Below, in pieces: positions 28,293 to 38,100 of a stretch of 64,000 nucleotides of DNA; position 1 is the first letter of the stretch; every line of letters begins with the position of its first letter. Location: the NCBI GenBank assembly GCA_963975425.1, contig CAXBGS010000001.1, positions 930,001 through 994,000 on the forward strand, in the 5' to 3' direction. Made by a program: the position numbers and the translations under genes. The DNA comes from CAXBGS01 sp963975425. Lineage in GTDB: Bacteria > Planctomycetota > Planctomycetia > Pirellulales > Pirellulaceae. Below the pieces are notes generated by a model. The model saw nothing but the letters and a program-made list of their open reading frames with translations, had not been told where the DNA came from and did no database searches.

Positions 28293-29726
28293 CGTTGGCG
28301 TTCGCAACCAACAGACCCACATGGCCATGAACCACGCGGGCAGAAAGATTGCTGCCGCATCGCTAAAGCGTCCGATCGGTGGACTTGTCAGAACGACGAA
28401 GCCGACTTTCATGATCAGGTACGTAAGCGTGACGATGGCCAGCGCCGTCATCGACGGCTGCGGAAATTCGACGGTTCCCAATACCGGCCCGGTTAGACAA
28501 CGCAACAAGACAATCGCCATTGTCGACAAAATCACCAACAAAAATATTGGGTGCATCACGATATCGACCGCGATAGCCCAAGCACCGCGACGCACCGCCT
28601 TGGCAAGCCATAGGGCATAACGCATGGGCCACATGCGAATGATACGCTTGTTCAATCGGGCTATTTCGTTGTGCTGGGCAATGCGATCGGAAGGGACAAG
28701 TCTCTCGGCCGCGGGGATGACGACGAAATAGGTCATGTCGTCCCAGCGGGCGTCAATGGTCATGGTGGCTCCGGGCTCTCCGGCGGCAAAAGTGTGTCCG
28801 GTTTGAGCCAACCGAGTCTTTTCTCGAACGATCTCTTTTGCCAAATCAGAGGATTCACCTCGGATCGATTGCAGCTCATCATCAGTGACAAGCTGTACCA
28901 ATACGCCGGCCAAATTTTGATGTCCGAACGGCAACATTCCGAAATCGCCAGTCACAGACAATCGCAGCAACATCCAACCGAGGATTGGCACAAGCGTTAG
29001 CCCAGCCAACACCAGCCCGCTGCGAATCATCGCCCCATGGTCGCTGAGCGTTCCGCCGTCCTTGCGTCGACCCTTTGAGTGGATCGCAGCGTGATCGCGA
29101 CGGTGTTTCGCGGTGCGAATCACGACACTGGCTCGCAGCAACCAGCCGGCCACCACTAACCAAGGGATCAAAAACAAGTAAGCTGGCCTCACCATAATCG
29201 TGATCGCCGCAACGATGGCGACCAAGATCGAAAATCGAAACGGACCATCCAATCGCGACCAACGCAGCATTAGCGACACGGTGATCACGCCAAGCGATGC
29301 CGCGACCGCGTCGGTCGAAATCGTGCTGATGTGATCCATCGGCGTGCAGCCAATAGCTACGGCTGTCGCGATCGCGACCAGGGGCCACCAGGGCATCGAC
29401 CAGCGGCGCAGTTCCGTGACCAGCAAGAACACCGCGGTCGCATGTAATACGACTTGGCAGGCCGGAACGAAACTTAGTCCGCCGAGACCTATGACCAGTC
29501 GCAACCAGATCGGATAGCCTGGCGTACGAATCGAACGGCAAGCCGCATCGAGCGAGTGGAACGGGAATTCCAAATAGCTGGCCGAATCCGGAACGAGATT
29601 CGGTTCAAGCCGTCCGGTCACCCACGCCAGCAACAGCCCGATCGTCACCAGCATCAGCCAGACAAAAACGCGATAACTTTTAGAATCATCGAAAGTCAAT
29701 GAAGTGATCCATCCTGCAGTCCACAT
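28284..29726 (-). CDS. Polytopic membrane glycosyltransferase-like protein
   Basis: About 480 residues with around ten hydrophobic segments. The first loop contains NLVPDSASYLEFPF and RTPGYPIWLRLV, the pattern seen in GT39/ArnT-like lipid-linked sugar transferases: an acidic residue after the first helix, then a TPGYP turn. It resembles the protein at 1315-2649 in layout. The start could be ATG 29726 or GTG 29747; the ATG leaves 33 bp to the divergent permease gene. It sits inverted between the two genes of an otherwise coupled ABC exporter, suggesting insertion or local inversion. Donor and acceptor unknown. Confidence 0.72.
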   Translation of the reverse strand: MWTAGWITSLTFDDSKSYRVFVWLMLVTIGLLLAWVTGRLEPNLVPDSASYLEFPFHSLDAACRSIRTPGYPIWLRLVIGLGGLSFVPACQVVLHATAVFLLVTELRRWSMPWWPLVAIATAVAIGCTPMDHISTISTDAVAASLGVITVSLMLRWSRLDGPFRFSILVAIVAAITIMVRPAYLFLIPWLVVAGWLLRASVVIRTAKHRRDHAAIHSKGRRKDGGTLSDHGAMIRSGLVLAGLTLVPILGWMLLRLSVTGDFGMLPFGHQNLAGVLVQLVTDDELQSIRGESSDLAKEIVREKTRLAQTGHTFAAGEPGATMTIDARWDDMTYFVVIPAAERLVPSDRIAQHNEIARLNKRIIRMWPMRYALWLAKAVRRGAWAIAVDIVMHPIFLLVILSTMAIVLLRCLTGPVLGTVEFPQPSMTALAIVTLTYLIMKVGFVVLTSPPIGRFSDAAAIFLPAWFMAMWVCWLRTPTSH

Positions 29727-29759
29727 CCGGCCGGCGAAAGCGCCCACGACAAGAATCCG

Positions 29760-30584
29760 ATGATACTCGAAAGCACCATCACCGCTCAGCCCGACAACAT
29801 CCTATCGGGGACGGATGTGGCCATCGCATCGTCGCTGATTCTGATCAACGGTCTGATTTCATGGCGAATGAAACTGGGCCTGGAACGCCAAATCCTGTGG
29901 AGTTCGCTGCGCATGACGGTACAGCTGACACTGTTGGGATTGGTGTTGCGACAGATTTTTGAAATGTCTCATCCGCTGCCGGTACTCGCGCTGGCCGCCG
30001 TGATGACGGTGATCGCAGGCGTCTCGGCCGTTCACAGGATCAATCATCGGTTTCCTGGCATCTATGTGTCGGCGATCATTTCGGTGTGGGCCAGCAGCTG
30101 GCTGGTGACGGCCGTCGCAACCCTATTCGTCGTGCGCAGCGATCCTTGGTTCAGCCCTCAAGTCGTCATCCCGCTTGTCGGCATGGTGTTGGGCAATTCA
30201 CTGACCGGAATCTCGCTGGGAATGGATCGCTTTCTCGATGAGTTGACTCGCAGGCGAGGCGAAGTCGAAATGATGTTGTCACTCGGTGCGACACGCTGGG
30301 AAGCGTGCCAGGACGTGTTTGCCAAGGCAGCGCGGATCGCAATGATTCCTATTCTCAATACGATGTCGGTCGCCGGAATCGTCAGCCTGCCGGGAATGAT
30401 GACCGGACAACTGTTGGCGGGCGCTTCACCCACACAAGCCGTTCAGTATCAAATCGTCATCATGTTCGTCATCGCCGCTGCGATCGCGATGGGCGTGATC
30501 CTGTCACTCGGATTCGCGTTCATGCGCGTGACAAACAAGTCGCACCAGATCGATTGGACCAGTGTTCGCCCAACGGGATCGTAA
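29760..30584 (+). CDS. FetB/UPF0014 family ABC permease
   Basis: 274 residues with about seven membrane helices and the UPF0014 signature regions: LERQILWSSLRMTVQLTLLG early, then RRGEVEMMLSLGATRWEA and LPGMMTGQLLAGASPTQAVQYQ late. In E. coli the FetAB pair reduces iron overload, so metal export is the best guess. The cognate ATPase is presumably the gene at 27642, which lies on the same strand but beyond an inverted glycosyltransferase gene. Expression must therefore come from a promoter within or near the short gap 29727-29759, or from read-through antisense to the intervening gene. Confidence 0.88.
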   Translation: MILESTITAQPDNILSGTDVAIASSLILINGLISWRMKLGLERQILWSSLRMTVQLTLLGLVLRQIFEMSHPLPVLALAAVMTVIAGVSAVHRINHRFPGIYVSAIISVWASSWLVTAVATLFVVRSDPWFSPQVVIPLVGMVLGNSLTGISLGMDRFLDELTRRRGEVEMMLSLGATRWEACQDVFAKAARIAMIPILNTMSVAGIVSLPGMMTGQLLAGASPTQAVQYQIVIMFVIAAAIAMGVILSLGFAFMRVTNKSHQIDWTSVRPTGS

Positions 30585-30655
30585 GCGATCGAATCGTTCA
30601 AAGGTGAGCCGTCCGATAGAAGATCAAAACGTAGCCGCAGGACGCCCATGTGCCG

Positions 30656-32353
30656 TTAAGGCGAGAAATCGGTGCGCGAAAGTTCGATCCACTGGCTGCC
30701 CGATTTGATCAGCATGAATCGGTCGCCCTTATGATCCAACACCATCGGACGGGAAACCAGCATATCACCATCCGCTGCTGGAATCGTGACAGCGGACGAC
30801 CCGTCGGCCAGTTCCAAGATCACCACGTCGCCTTCGTCACCGCCACGCAAACCGTCGAGTGTTGTCGGCGACGGACAGCGGATCGCGATTCGCGTTTGCG
30901 AGACTTCGATGATTCCCTCTCGCACGACCACCTCTTTGGCCGATCCGACGCTCAGCGACTTGGCCGTGATGGACGCGGATTGCAACGTGCCGTCGGGGCG
31001 CAGGGTCAAAGCGGCTCGATTGTTGTGCCTCAGCACCAGCGACTGATTGTCGGACACATCGGACCGAATCGTCCATCCATTGTTCAGCGATGAACTGTCG
31101 GTGGTCAATTGAATCAGCGGGTCGCCGCTGGCCGACGCGTGCAGTTTTACTGTTTGGCCACCCGATGCAACCGAAACACCATGGGTCGTTCCACCAACCA
31201 CGGTGACGTTTCCATCGGTCATGGAATTCGCCAATTCGCGAAGGCCGATGTCGTGCATGCGACATCCGACCAGCGTAACATCGCGTGTGTTCTCGGTGCC
31301 AACGATCTTTCCAGTGGTGTCCGCGCCTTCGCTGCCGGCGCGGTCCCACGAAGGAACTTCGAAAACGACACTGTTGAAACAAACGTTCGACGCATGATCA
31401 AGTCTTACGGCGAGGTTGTTGTACGTGCGAATACAACCACCAAAAAAATAGTGGCCGTTGATGTCTGCACGTTTTCCCATTGTTTGACCGTCGATCAACA
31501 ACGCCCCGGAACCCCACGGAGGACGCCGCGAATGATGGTCGGCTGAGAAAAGGTTGCACCCGTAAAACTGAGTGCCGCTTAAACCCTTACCCACCTTGTC
31601 GTCGGTGCCTAACAAAGCAACACCATACTGTCCCGAGAAATTGCATCCGTAGAATGTGTTGTAATCGGGGTTCGATCGGTGGCCTCTCGAGACAACGCAC
31701 AGGCCTGCCTTGTTCCAATAGCCGAACACCGAAACGTCATCTAGGCGACCACCCGGACTGTCGTCCACGGCAAGTCCCACATCATAGTCCGCCCGACGGT
31801 CATGACCCGGAACGGTCATCTGGTTGGCCGCATCCAGGACGCGAACATCCAACACAATCGCCAGGCCGCGAATCTTGTAGGGCAAACCGGCGGCAGTCTT
31901 GACCGCGTAGCGATAGTTTGCAAATTCGTCCGCACGATCGGTCGTCGATGACCGAGTCCCTCGGCCGCGAAACAACAGCGTCGTACCGGGCAAATCAGCA
32001 AGTTTTTCGTCCGTAAGGAATCGCTTGTCGTCGTCCCTGAGCGGAAACGTTCCTAGAACCGGCGATCCGCTGCCGGTCAGTATCGCGGATTCCGGCAATT
32101 CAATGCCGTCAGTCAAGACATAGACGCCCGCGGGAAAGTGGACTTCATTGGACGCGGCCAGCGCCGCACGAATTGACTTGGTGTCATCGGTCACGCCGTC
32201 ACCGACTGCCCCAAAACTCTTGACGTCGATCACCGCTGCCTCAAGCGGCGAAGAACAATGGCAACCGGCGCCACCGAACCAAAACGCAAACGAAGCAAAC
32301 AGGTGGATCGACGCGCGGGCCGTCCTTGGCAATCGACGTGAGGGAAATGTCAT
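30656..32353 (-). CDS. Secreted pectate-lyase-like right-handed beta-helix protein
   Basis: 565 residues with an N-terminal signal region (about 10-40). The motif IDVKSFGAVGDGVTDDTKSI is the classic start of the pectate-lyase-3/GH28-GH55-type beta-helix family, in which the Asp residues begin the first coil. Beta-helix coils cover about residues 45-410. A beta-rich C-terminal section follows (about 420-565), with VTIPAADGDMLVSRP and SQWIELSRT resembling phage tail-spike or surface adhesin ends. It may bind or cleave an extracellular polysaccharide. Catalytic residues cannot be assigned from sequence alone. Confidence 0.75.
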   Translation of the reverse strand: MTFPSRRLPRTARASIHLFASFAFWFGGAGCHCSSPLEAAVIDVKSFGAVGDGVTDDTKSIRAALAASNEVHFPAGVYVLTDGIELPESAILTGSGSPVLGTFPLRDDDKRFLTDEKLADLPGTTLLFRGRGTRSSTTDRADEFANYRYAVKTAAGLPYKIRGLAIVLDVRVLDAANQMTVPGHDRRADYDVGLAVDDSPGGRLDDVSVFGYWNKAGLCVVSRGHRSNPDYNTFYGCNFSGQYGVALLGTDDKVGKGLSGTQFYGCNLFSADHHSRRPPWGSGALLIDGQTMGKRADINGHYFFGGCIRTYNNLAVRLDHASNVCFNSVVFEVPSWDRAGSEGADTTGKIVGTENTRDVTLVGCRMHDIGLRELANSMTDGNVTVVGGTTHGVSVASGGQTVKLHASASGDPLIQLTTDSSSLNNGWTIRSDVSDNQSLVLRHNNRAALTLRPDGTLQSASITAKSLSVGSAKEVVVREGIIEVSQTRIAIRCPSPTTLDGLRGGDEGDVVILELADGSSAVTIPAADGDMLVSRPMVLDHKGDRFMLIKSGSQWIELSRTDFSP

Positions 32354-32413
32354 GCTGTGGAGTCAGAATCGCTGCGTTATCGGTTCGTCAAATTCGTGAA
32401 AAATCCATTTGGA

Positions 32414-33214
32414 TCATAACTGGCCGAGACGAAACTCGACATAGCGAAGCATATCATTTTGCAATGCCTGGCGATCCTCGGGCTCGGCCGACTGGCGATA
32501 CAAGAGACGAGAGCGAACAAGGCTATAGTGCCGACGTGCCTTTTCTTCGTGACCGCGAATCACCGCCGCCTCGGCGAATTGAAATTGTCTAAGCAGCGAT
32601 CCGTCCGACAGTGCCCCGTCACTTAAACCTTGTTGTACGATTTGTTGAAAACTGGGAACGTCTTGCGTCGCCTTGCCTTCTTTTCGCATTCGATCTCGGG
32701 CCAACAACAGGCCGCCCAACACAACGCAAACGATGATGACGGCGATCTGGGTTATCGTCGAATCCGATTTCTTTGGCGCCGCCCCTGCGACTTGCGACGA
32801 TGCGACACTGGCTGCTTGAGCGAGGGCGTGGGTTGGTTGCGCGGCGGCGATTGGCTGCCGAACGTTTTCATCGTTGCGAGTTCCGGCGGCGGGTCGGGGT
32901 GACGGTGCGGCATCATCATCCAACTCAAGAGCCAACTGAACCGATCCAGCGATTTCTAACAAATCCGCGTCGGCCCATCGGCCCGATGCGTTTTGCGCAA
33001 TGACGCTGCCACCCAAGTGAATCATTCCGGGCGAACGATTATGAACGTGGTATCCGCTATCGCGATACTCGAGGGTTAGTGCGTGCGGAGCGACTTGATC
33101 GGACGGGATGGTAATTTCCATTGCCGGATCGCTGCCGATGCGAACCACTTTGCGTTCGATCCAGTGGACCGATCCCGATGTGATTCCGGATTGCACCAAG
33201 ACTCTTGCGCCCAT
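32414..33214 (-). CDS. FHA-like domain membrane protein of the Tad locus
   Basis: 266 residues from the ATG at 33214, two bases after the tadC stop; longer frames would run back into tadC. Residues about 20-105 have the FHA beta-sandwich pattern (VVRIGSDPAMEITIPSD then VAPHALTLEY). The phosphothreonine-binding Arg after IG is Ser, and the usual Ser of the SxxH motif is Ala. A membrane helix lies at about 155-180 (TQIAVIIVCVVLGGLLLA), followed by a helical cytoplasmic or periplasmic tail. It is the last gene of a three-gene operon with the Thr-Tyr-Pro repeat protein and tadC. A related FHA-like domain is fused to the second TadA. Confidence 0.7.
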   Translation of the reverse strand: MGARVLVQSGITSGSVHWIERKVVRIGSDPAMEITIPSDQVAPHALTLEYRDSGYHVHNRSPGMIHLGGSVIAQNASGRWADADLLEIAGSVQLALELDDDAAPSPRPAAGTRNDENVRQPIAAAQPTHALAQAASVASSQVAGAAPKKSDSTITQIAVIIVCVVLGGLLLARDRMRKEGKATQDVPSFQQIVQQGLSDGALSDGSLLRQFQFAEAAVIRGHEEKARRHYSLVRSRLLYRQSAEPEDRQALQNDMLRYVEFRLGQL

Positions 33215-33216
33215 AT

Positions 33217-34161
33217 TTAATTCCTGCTTTCGATCAGGTTCATCACGGCCGGTAACAGAATCGGACCCAGGACGACGATCAAGCAAGCGATCATCACCAA
33301 CATGCCGGGAAAGACGATCTGCACCTCTGCTTCGGCAGCGGCCTTTTCGCCCCATTGCGATCGTTTGACACGCATTTGATCGGCCTGTTCGGCCAAGATG
33401 GTGCTTAACGGTGTGCCCAGTTCTTCGCCCTTGATGATGCTGGAAATCAATTCGCCAATTTCCGGGTCAGGGATCCGTGATTTTAGATCCGATAGCGCAT
33501 CGCGTCGGGTTCGGCCTCCCGACAAATCGCCCAGCACACGTCGAAGCTCTTCGGTCAACGGATGATCGGGATCCTCATCGGCGATCGACCGCAAGCTTTC
33601 ATCAAAGTTCCCGCCTGCTTGCATCATCAACGCGATTTGATCGATTACGAACGGCCATCGCACGCGCTGTCGTCGCAATCGCTTTTCAAATTTCCCCAAA
33701 ATCGATTGCTTGGCCATGAACGGGTAAGCAAGTACTAAACCGCCGCCAAGTAAAACGCCTAATTGCCAGAATCCCAATAGCGTGACGAAGCCAAAGATCG
33801 TGGCACCGACCAACAAGCCTTCCACCACTTTGGTTGCCATGTACTCGCCGACGGTCCAATCATGCGTGTCAGCGGTCGAACGCAGCGCAACAGCAAACCG
33901 TGATTCAGGATTCGAATCAAAGTTGATCGCCGCGGCAAGCGAGTTGATGTGGCTTTCGAAGAACCGAAACGCCCAGTGATGACTGCGCAGCCGACCGATC
34001 CGATCGGCTTCATAGACCAATTCTGGCACAGCGCGATGCGACGACGTCGAACGAAATAACCAAACCGTCAGACATGCCGTCGCAGCAGCAGACGAAAAGC
34101 AGGCCGCGGGCATCCACCAAGTCGGTATCGTCGATAGTTCATCTGCGAAAAGAGTCGCCAT
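33217..34161 (-). CDS. tadC: TadC-like type II secretion F-domain protein
   Basis: 314 residues from the ATG at 34161, one base after the preceding stop codon. Upstream in-frame codons would read into the neighbouring gene. It has an N-terminal helix (about 15-35), a pair of central helices (about 115-155), the cytoplasmic T2SSF domain with MMQAGGNFDESLRSIADED and GTPLSTILAEQADQMR, and a C-terminal helix pair. TadC is an inner-membrane platform protein of Flp/Tad pilus machines. Its partner TadB is about 14 kb away on the opposite strand (48289-49122), an unusual separation because tadB and tadC are normally adjacent. Confidence 0.85.
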   Translation of the reverse strand: MATLFADELSTIPTWWMPAACFSSAAATACLTVWLFRSTSSHRAVPELVYEADRIGRLRSHHWAFRFFESHINSLAAAINFDSNPESRFAVALRSTADTHDWTVGEYMATKVVEGLLVGATIFGFVTLLGFWQLGVLLGGGLVLAYPFMAKQSILGKFEKRLRRQRVRWPFVIDQIALMMQAGGNFDESLRSIADEDPDHPLTEELRRVLGDLSGGRTRRDALSDLKSRIPDPEIGELISSIIKGEELGTPLSTILAEQADQMRVKRSQWGEKAAAEAEVQIVFPGMLVMIACLIVVLGPILLPAVMNLIESRN

Positions 34162-34162
34162 A

Positions 34163-35041
34163 CTATCGGCCCGTCGCACTCGATCGGACAGGTGGTTCTT
34201 GGTCGGTTTCCAGTTCTTTGAACAATTGCAACTGCGAATTCGAATCAATTGCGAACTCATACGTCGATCCACCACGCAATCGATAACTCACATCGCGTCC
34301 CCCGCTGGAATAACGGATTCGCCACACGCGAGCTTCCACGATCGTGTGCATTTCACCGGGGTTCATCGTGAACGAATATGCCTTTCCGTTGCTGGACAGC
34401 TGGTAAGAGACCGACCGGCTGAGCGATTTCGGGCAACGAATCTTGAACTCGCGATTCGATACGGACGGCGAACTGACCCTCGGTGGATTCGACGTATAGC
34501 TGGGAACCGAATGCGACTCATAAGTTTGAGATGGATAGGTTTGCGACGGGTAAGTGTTTCCCGGGTAAGTGCTGCTGGGGTACGTTTGGCTGGGGTACGT
34601 CTGAGACGGATAGGTTTGTGACGGATACGTGGTGCCTGGATATGTGGTGCCCGGTTGCGGATAAATCACGCGAGGCGGCTGCGTGGTGCTCGGTCGTGGC
34701 TGAACGGTCTGCGGGGGCTGGGATGGGCTGGGGCCAAAGAAATCGTCCGGATTGAACTTGGGCCCACCTGTACTTTCGCGGCCGCTTTCACTCGGAATCG
34801 CGGCACCCATCGCGGCCGGCTGCTGATTATTGTTGTCGCCGCCGAAAGTGGGAGGGTTCGGGGATGGCCTGCTAATCGATGGCGAACGGCCGTTGATCAC
34901 ACGAGGGATTTCTCGTCGAATCTGCTCGCCGAGCTGTTTGCCCAGTTGATTCAGCAGACCTTGAGCCGACGCCGTAGGGCCCTGCATGCACCACGAACAA
35001 CATACGATCAACAATGGCAGGCTGATGGATCGTAAATGCAT
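34163..35041 (-). CDS. Secreted protein with Thr-Tyr-Pro-Ser-Gln repeats, Tad-associated
   Basis: 292 residues from the ATG at 35041, preferred over a TTG at 35059 because a GGAG box lies 8 bases upstream. A signal peptide (about 1-27) is followed by a Pro/Ser/Gln-rich region and about nine tandem pentapeptides of the type TYPSQ/TYPGT (about 132-175). A C-terminal beta-rich domain (about 195-280, with FKIRCPKSLS and YRLRGGSTYEF) ends the protein. The repeat resembles a wall-spanning or glycosylated stalk. It is first in the operon with tadC and the FHA-like protein, so it probably belongs to the pilus or secretion apparatus. No named family recognised. Confidence 0.7.
   Translation of the reverse strand: MHLRSISLPLLIVCCSWCMQGPTASAQGLLNQLGKQLGEQIRREIPRVINGRSPSISRPSPNPPTFGGDNNNQQPAAMGAAIPSESGRESTGGPKFNPDDFFGPSPSQPPQTVQPRPSTTQPPRVIYPQPGTTYPGTTYPSQTYPSQTYPSQTYPSSTYPGNTYPSQTYPSQTYESHSVPSYTSNPPRVSSPSVSNREFKIRCPKSLSRSVSYQLSSNGKAYSFTMNPGEMHTIVEARVWRIRYSSGGRDVSYRLRGGSTYEFAIDSNSQLQLFKELETDQEPPVRSSATGR
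34520..34650. repeat. 15-bp coding tandem repeat (pentapeptide TYPSQ)
   Basis: In-frame 15-bp units encode Thr-Tyr-Pro-Ser-Gln and variants (PGT, PSS, PGN) within the secreted Tad-associated protein. Synonymous codon drift between units suggests selection on the peptide rather than very recent duplication. Confidence 0.8.
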
Positions 35042-35163
35042 GAGAAATCTCCGAGTCAATGGTGCGAGCGTTACTGGTTCTGCGATGTTGACCGCTAGGT
35101 GTCACCCAATGTCATGGTGTAACGGGATGCAGAGGGAAACGAGTGTTGGGAAAAAACGGTGAA

Positions 35164-38100
35164 TTAAGGTGTGGCCTGAAAAACATTCACTTCGCGAATT
35201 CCGGTCGGGGTGAAGGCGATGGGATACAACTTGCCGCCGGACAATTCTTTTACTTTGGCCATCCAAGTTTTGGATGTTTCCTCACATGACAATAAACCGT
35301 CCGGTGGCGATGGCGTCACGTCCGACCTGGGGTCGCCGATCGTTCGCTTCAGTGCGGTGGTCAAGAATCCGGCCTCGCCAGGTTCATGCGAAGGCAGTCT
35401 TTGTTGTAGCGCGGTCGACGAAAAGAACACGGTGCCGAGTTCGGGTGCGGCCAGATCAACCAGGGGATTACGTAGTCCCGGTTCAATCGCCTGTTCGCTG
35501 GGATCAAGGTCGAGAAAAACAAGCCGTTTGCAAGCCGGCAAATCAGTCTGCAACGTGTTCACGAACTCACGCCAAGACACCGCGGTTGCGCGGGGGCGGT
35601 CCATGTCCACGTCATGGGCACCGATATAGAAATTCTTTGTCGAATCGATGAACGCTTCCGCAGCCAAGTAGATGGCAACCGTGTCGCCGGGTTCCGTCTG
35701 ATCGACCATCCACTGAAACGCGTCCAAAATTTCTGACCGCGTGGCCTGACCTTGCAACAGTACTTTTGAGTAGACGTTTTCGTACAACCGATTGTTGCCT
35801 TGTTCGCGCATCGATTCGGCGAACTGTTGGGCATCCACGGGCGGTTGCGAAGCCGAAGCCAAGTCCGTTTCGCCGACTTTTTCGTTCACGCCGATTGCCA
35901 ACACAACCAGATTTGACTTGTCGACCGCGGCGATCTCGGTGGCCTGTTCGGCGACATCAACCGTCGCCGATGCGAGTCCCCGTGACTCGGCGTTGGTCGC
36001 CACGACTTCGATCGAATTTTCACCCGGTTCTAGCTCGACCGGATAAGCAAGGCTCATTTCCGTTTCGGCCGGGGACTCGGGCTGAAACGTCTTCACCGTA
36101 ATGCCGTTGACCAGCAAGGTCACTTCGCGAATCGGCAAGCCATTTGCGCTGGTGATGTCGACTTCGACGGTCACGCTGCCGTCTTGAAGCGTTTGATCGA
36201 CTTGCGGCGAAAGCAATCTGACGTACGGCGGATGATGGACGGCCAGATCGGACGGACTGCGAAAATCAAGTGCCGCCTCTTCACGTTCCGCATTGGCATG
36301 AAAGACCGCGTCTTCGATGGCTTGGCCTTTCAACAGACGATCGATAATGTCCGGTCGATAGAGTTGATCGCGAAATTGTCCGACCTCAAAGTATGCCGCG
36401 CTCTTGTTCGGGCCGCGGTTGATGTGCCACCCGATCAAGTTTTCTGCGCCCGGCGATGCGTCGTAATAGCCTTGCGGCGTCCATGCGATCCAGCGATCTT
36501 GATCGCCGATGTAAACACTGAGGATCGGTTCAGAGAAATCGTAACCTTCGACCAGTTGCATCTCGAACTCGTAAGGATTTCCTTCACGAGTCATTTGCAC
36601 CGGCACCGATTGACCGGGTCGATAATCAAATTCGCCAGTCAGCATCAGTTCGAACATTTCTTTGATCGATTTGCCGTCGATCGAAACAACGCGATCACCG
36701 ACCTGGACACCAGCCCGTGCCGAGGATGTCCCTGGAACAACCTTGGTCACGGAAACGTTTTCAAACTTAAAATCGAAAATGCCTGTCGGTTCCGGATTCT
36801 CGAGGCTCCACAAGCGAATACTGCGGTCCGACGAACCGCTAAGCATGGTCCGTCCGTGCGGCGCGACGCTGATCGACGTCACCATTGCCTCGTGGCCGAT
36901 GAAGGCTCGTTTTAATTGATCTGAATCGGAATTCCAAACCGCCAGCATCCCCTCGCTGTCGCCCAACAGGACGGGACTCTGCAGCCCTAGTGTCGGTTGC
37001 TGGATGATCGAAAACACCGTCGGGCTACGTCCGGTCGTCAATTGATACCGCGACGCTTGACGACCGTCGCGCATTTTGACCAGCGAAATACCTGGCTCAT
37101 CATCGATTCGACGAACTTGCAATTGTTCGCGGTCGGTGTTGGGACGTTCTTGGATGGGCGATAGTTTTTGGTCATCGCCGGCTTGATAGATCGAACGTGT
37201 CGCCAAATCCAAAACTTGGTCGATGGCGCCATAGTTGTTTCGCGCCCAAATGTCCGGACGATAAGGTTTGGTGCCAAAACCGATTCGAGCCGAATCGCGA
37301 TCGAAGACGGCCTCGTATATAGGCTTTCCTTCGCACCGAAGTCGATGCAGCGGCTTGCCATCGCGCATGTCCCACACGTGCACTTCGCCAAACATGTCAC
37401 AACTGGCTGCCACGCCAATGCTTGGGGCCAAGCTGATCGCTCGTACTTTCCAGCGATGCCCCGTGTAAACCGTTTGCGGGTCGGGGACAGACGCCGTGTC
37501 TTTTTCGTGGGCCGGCCAGACACCGATCCAAAACTTGTTGCCGCCGTCCTGTTTTCCAACAGCCGCGGCCGCCCATACGTTGTCGTCCAGTCGCAAATCC
37601 AAGACACGAGGATCAACCTTGGTCTCGAACGGATATCGCAACTTGCTGGTCAACAAGTCAAACATCCAGGCGTACAAACGTGAGGGCAAATTGTCGGCGG
37701 CGGTTAGTTTGCGCAGCGTGTCGGCCTGCAACAGAAACGGGCCGGCGGTATCGATCCCCAACAAAACGTCTTCGCTGCCGGCAAACATCAACTCATCGAC
37801 AATCGGCGCCTGCGGATCACGCGGAGGAATTTGATTGACAATCTTGCGAGCGTCCCAGTCCCAAACGGCAATATTGCCATCGGCGTCGGCGCTGGTCATC
37901 CAGTTTCCATCACGCGAAAAATTGATCTGTCGAACCGGCGATGTGTGCCCCGGCAATAGCGACTCGATTTGGTCCAGCGCGTCGGTACGGTACACACGAA
38001 TGGCGCCGTGTGGTTGATAGTCACTCACGCCGACGACCAAGTACTCGCCGTCTGGCGAAAACGCCAACGTGTTGCAGTCACCGTAGGAGGTGCGCGACCG

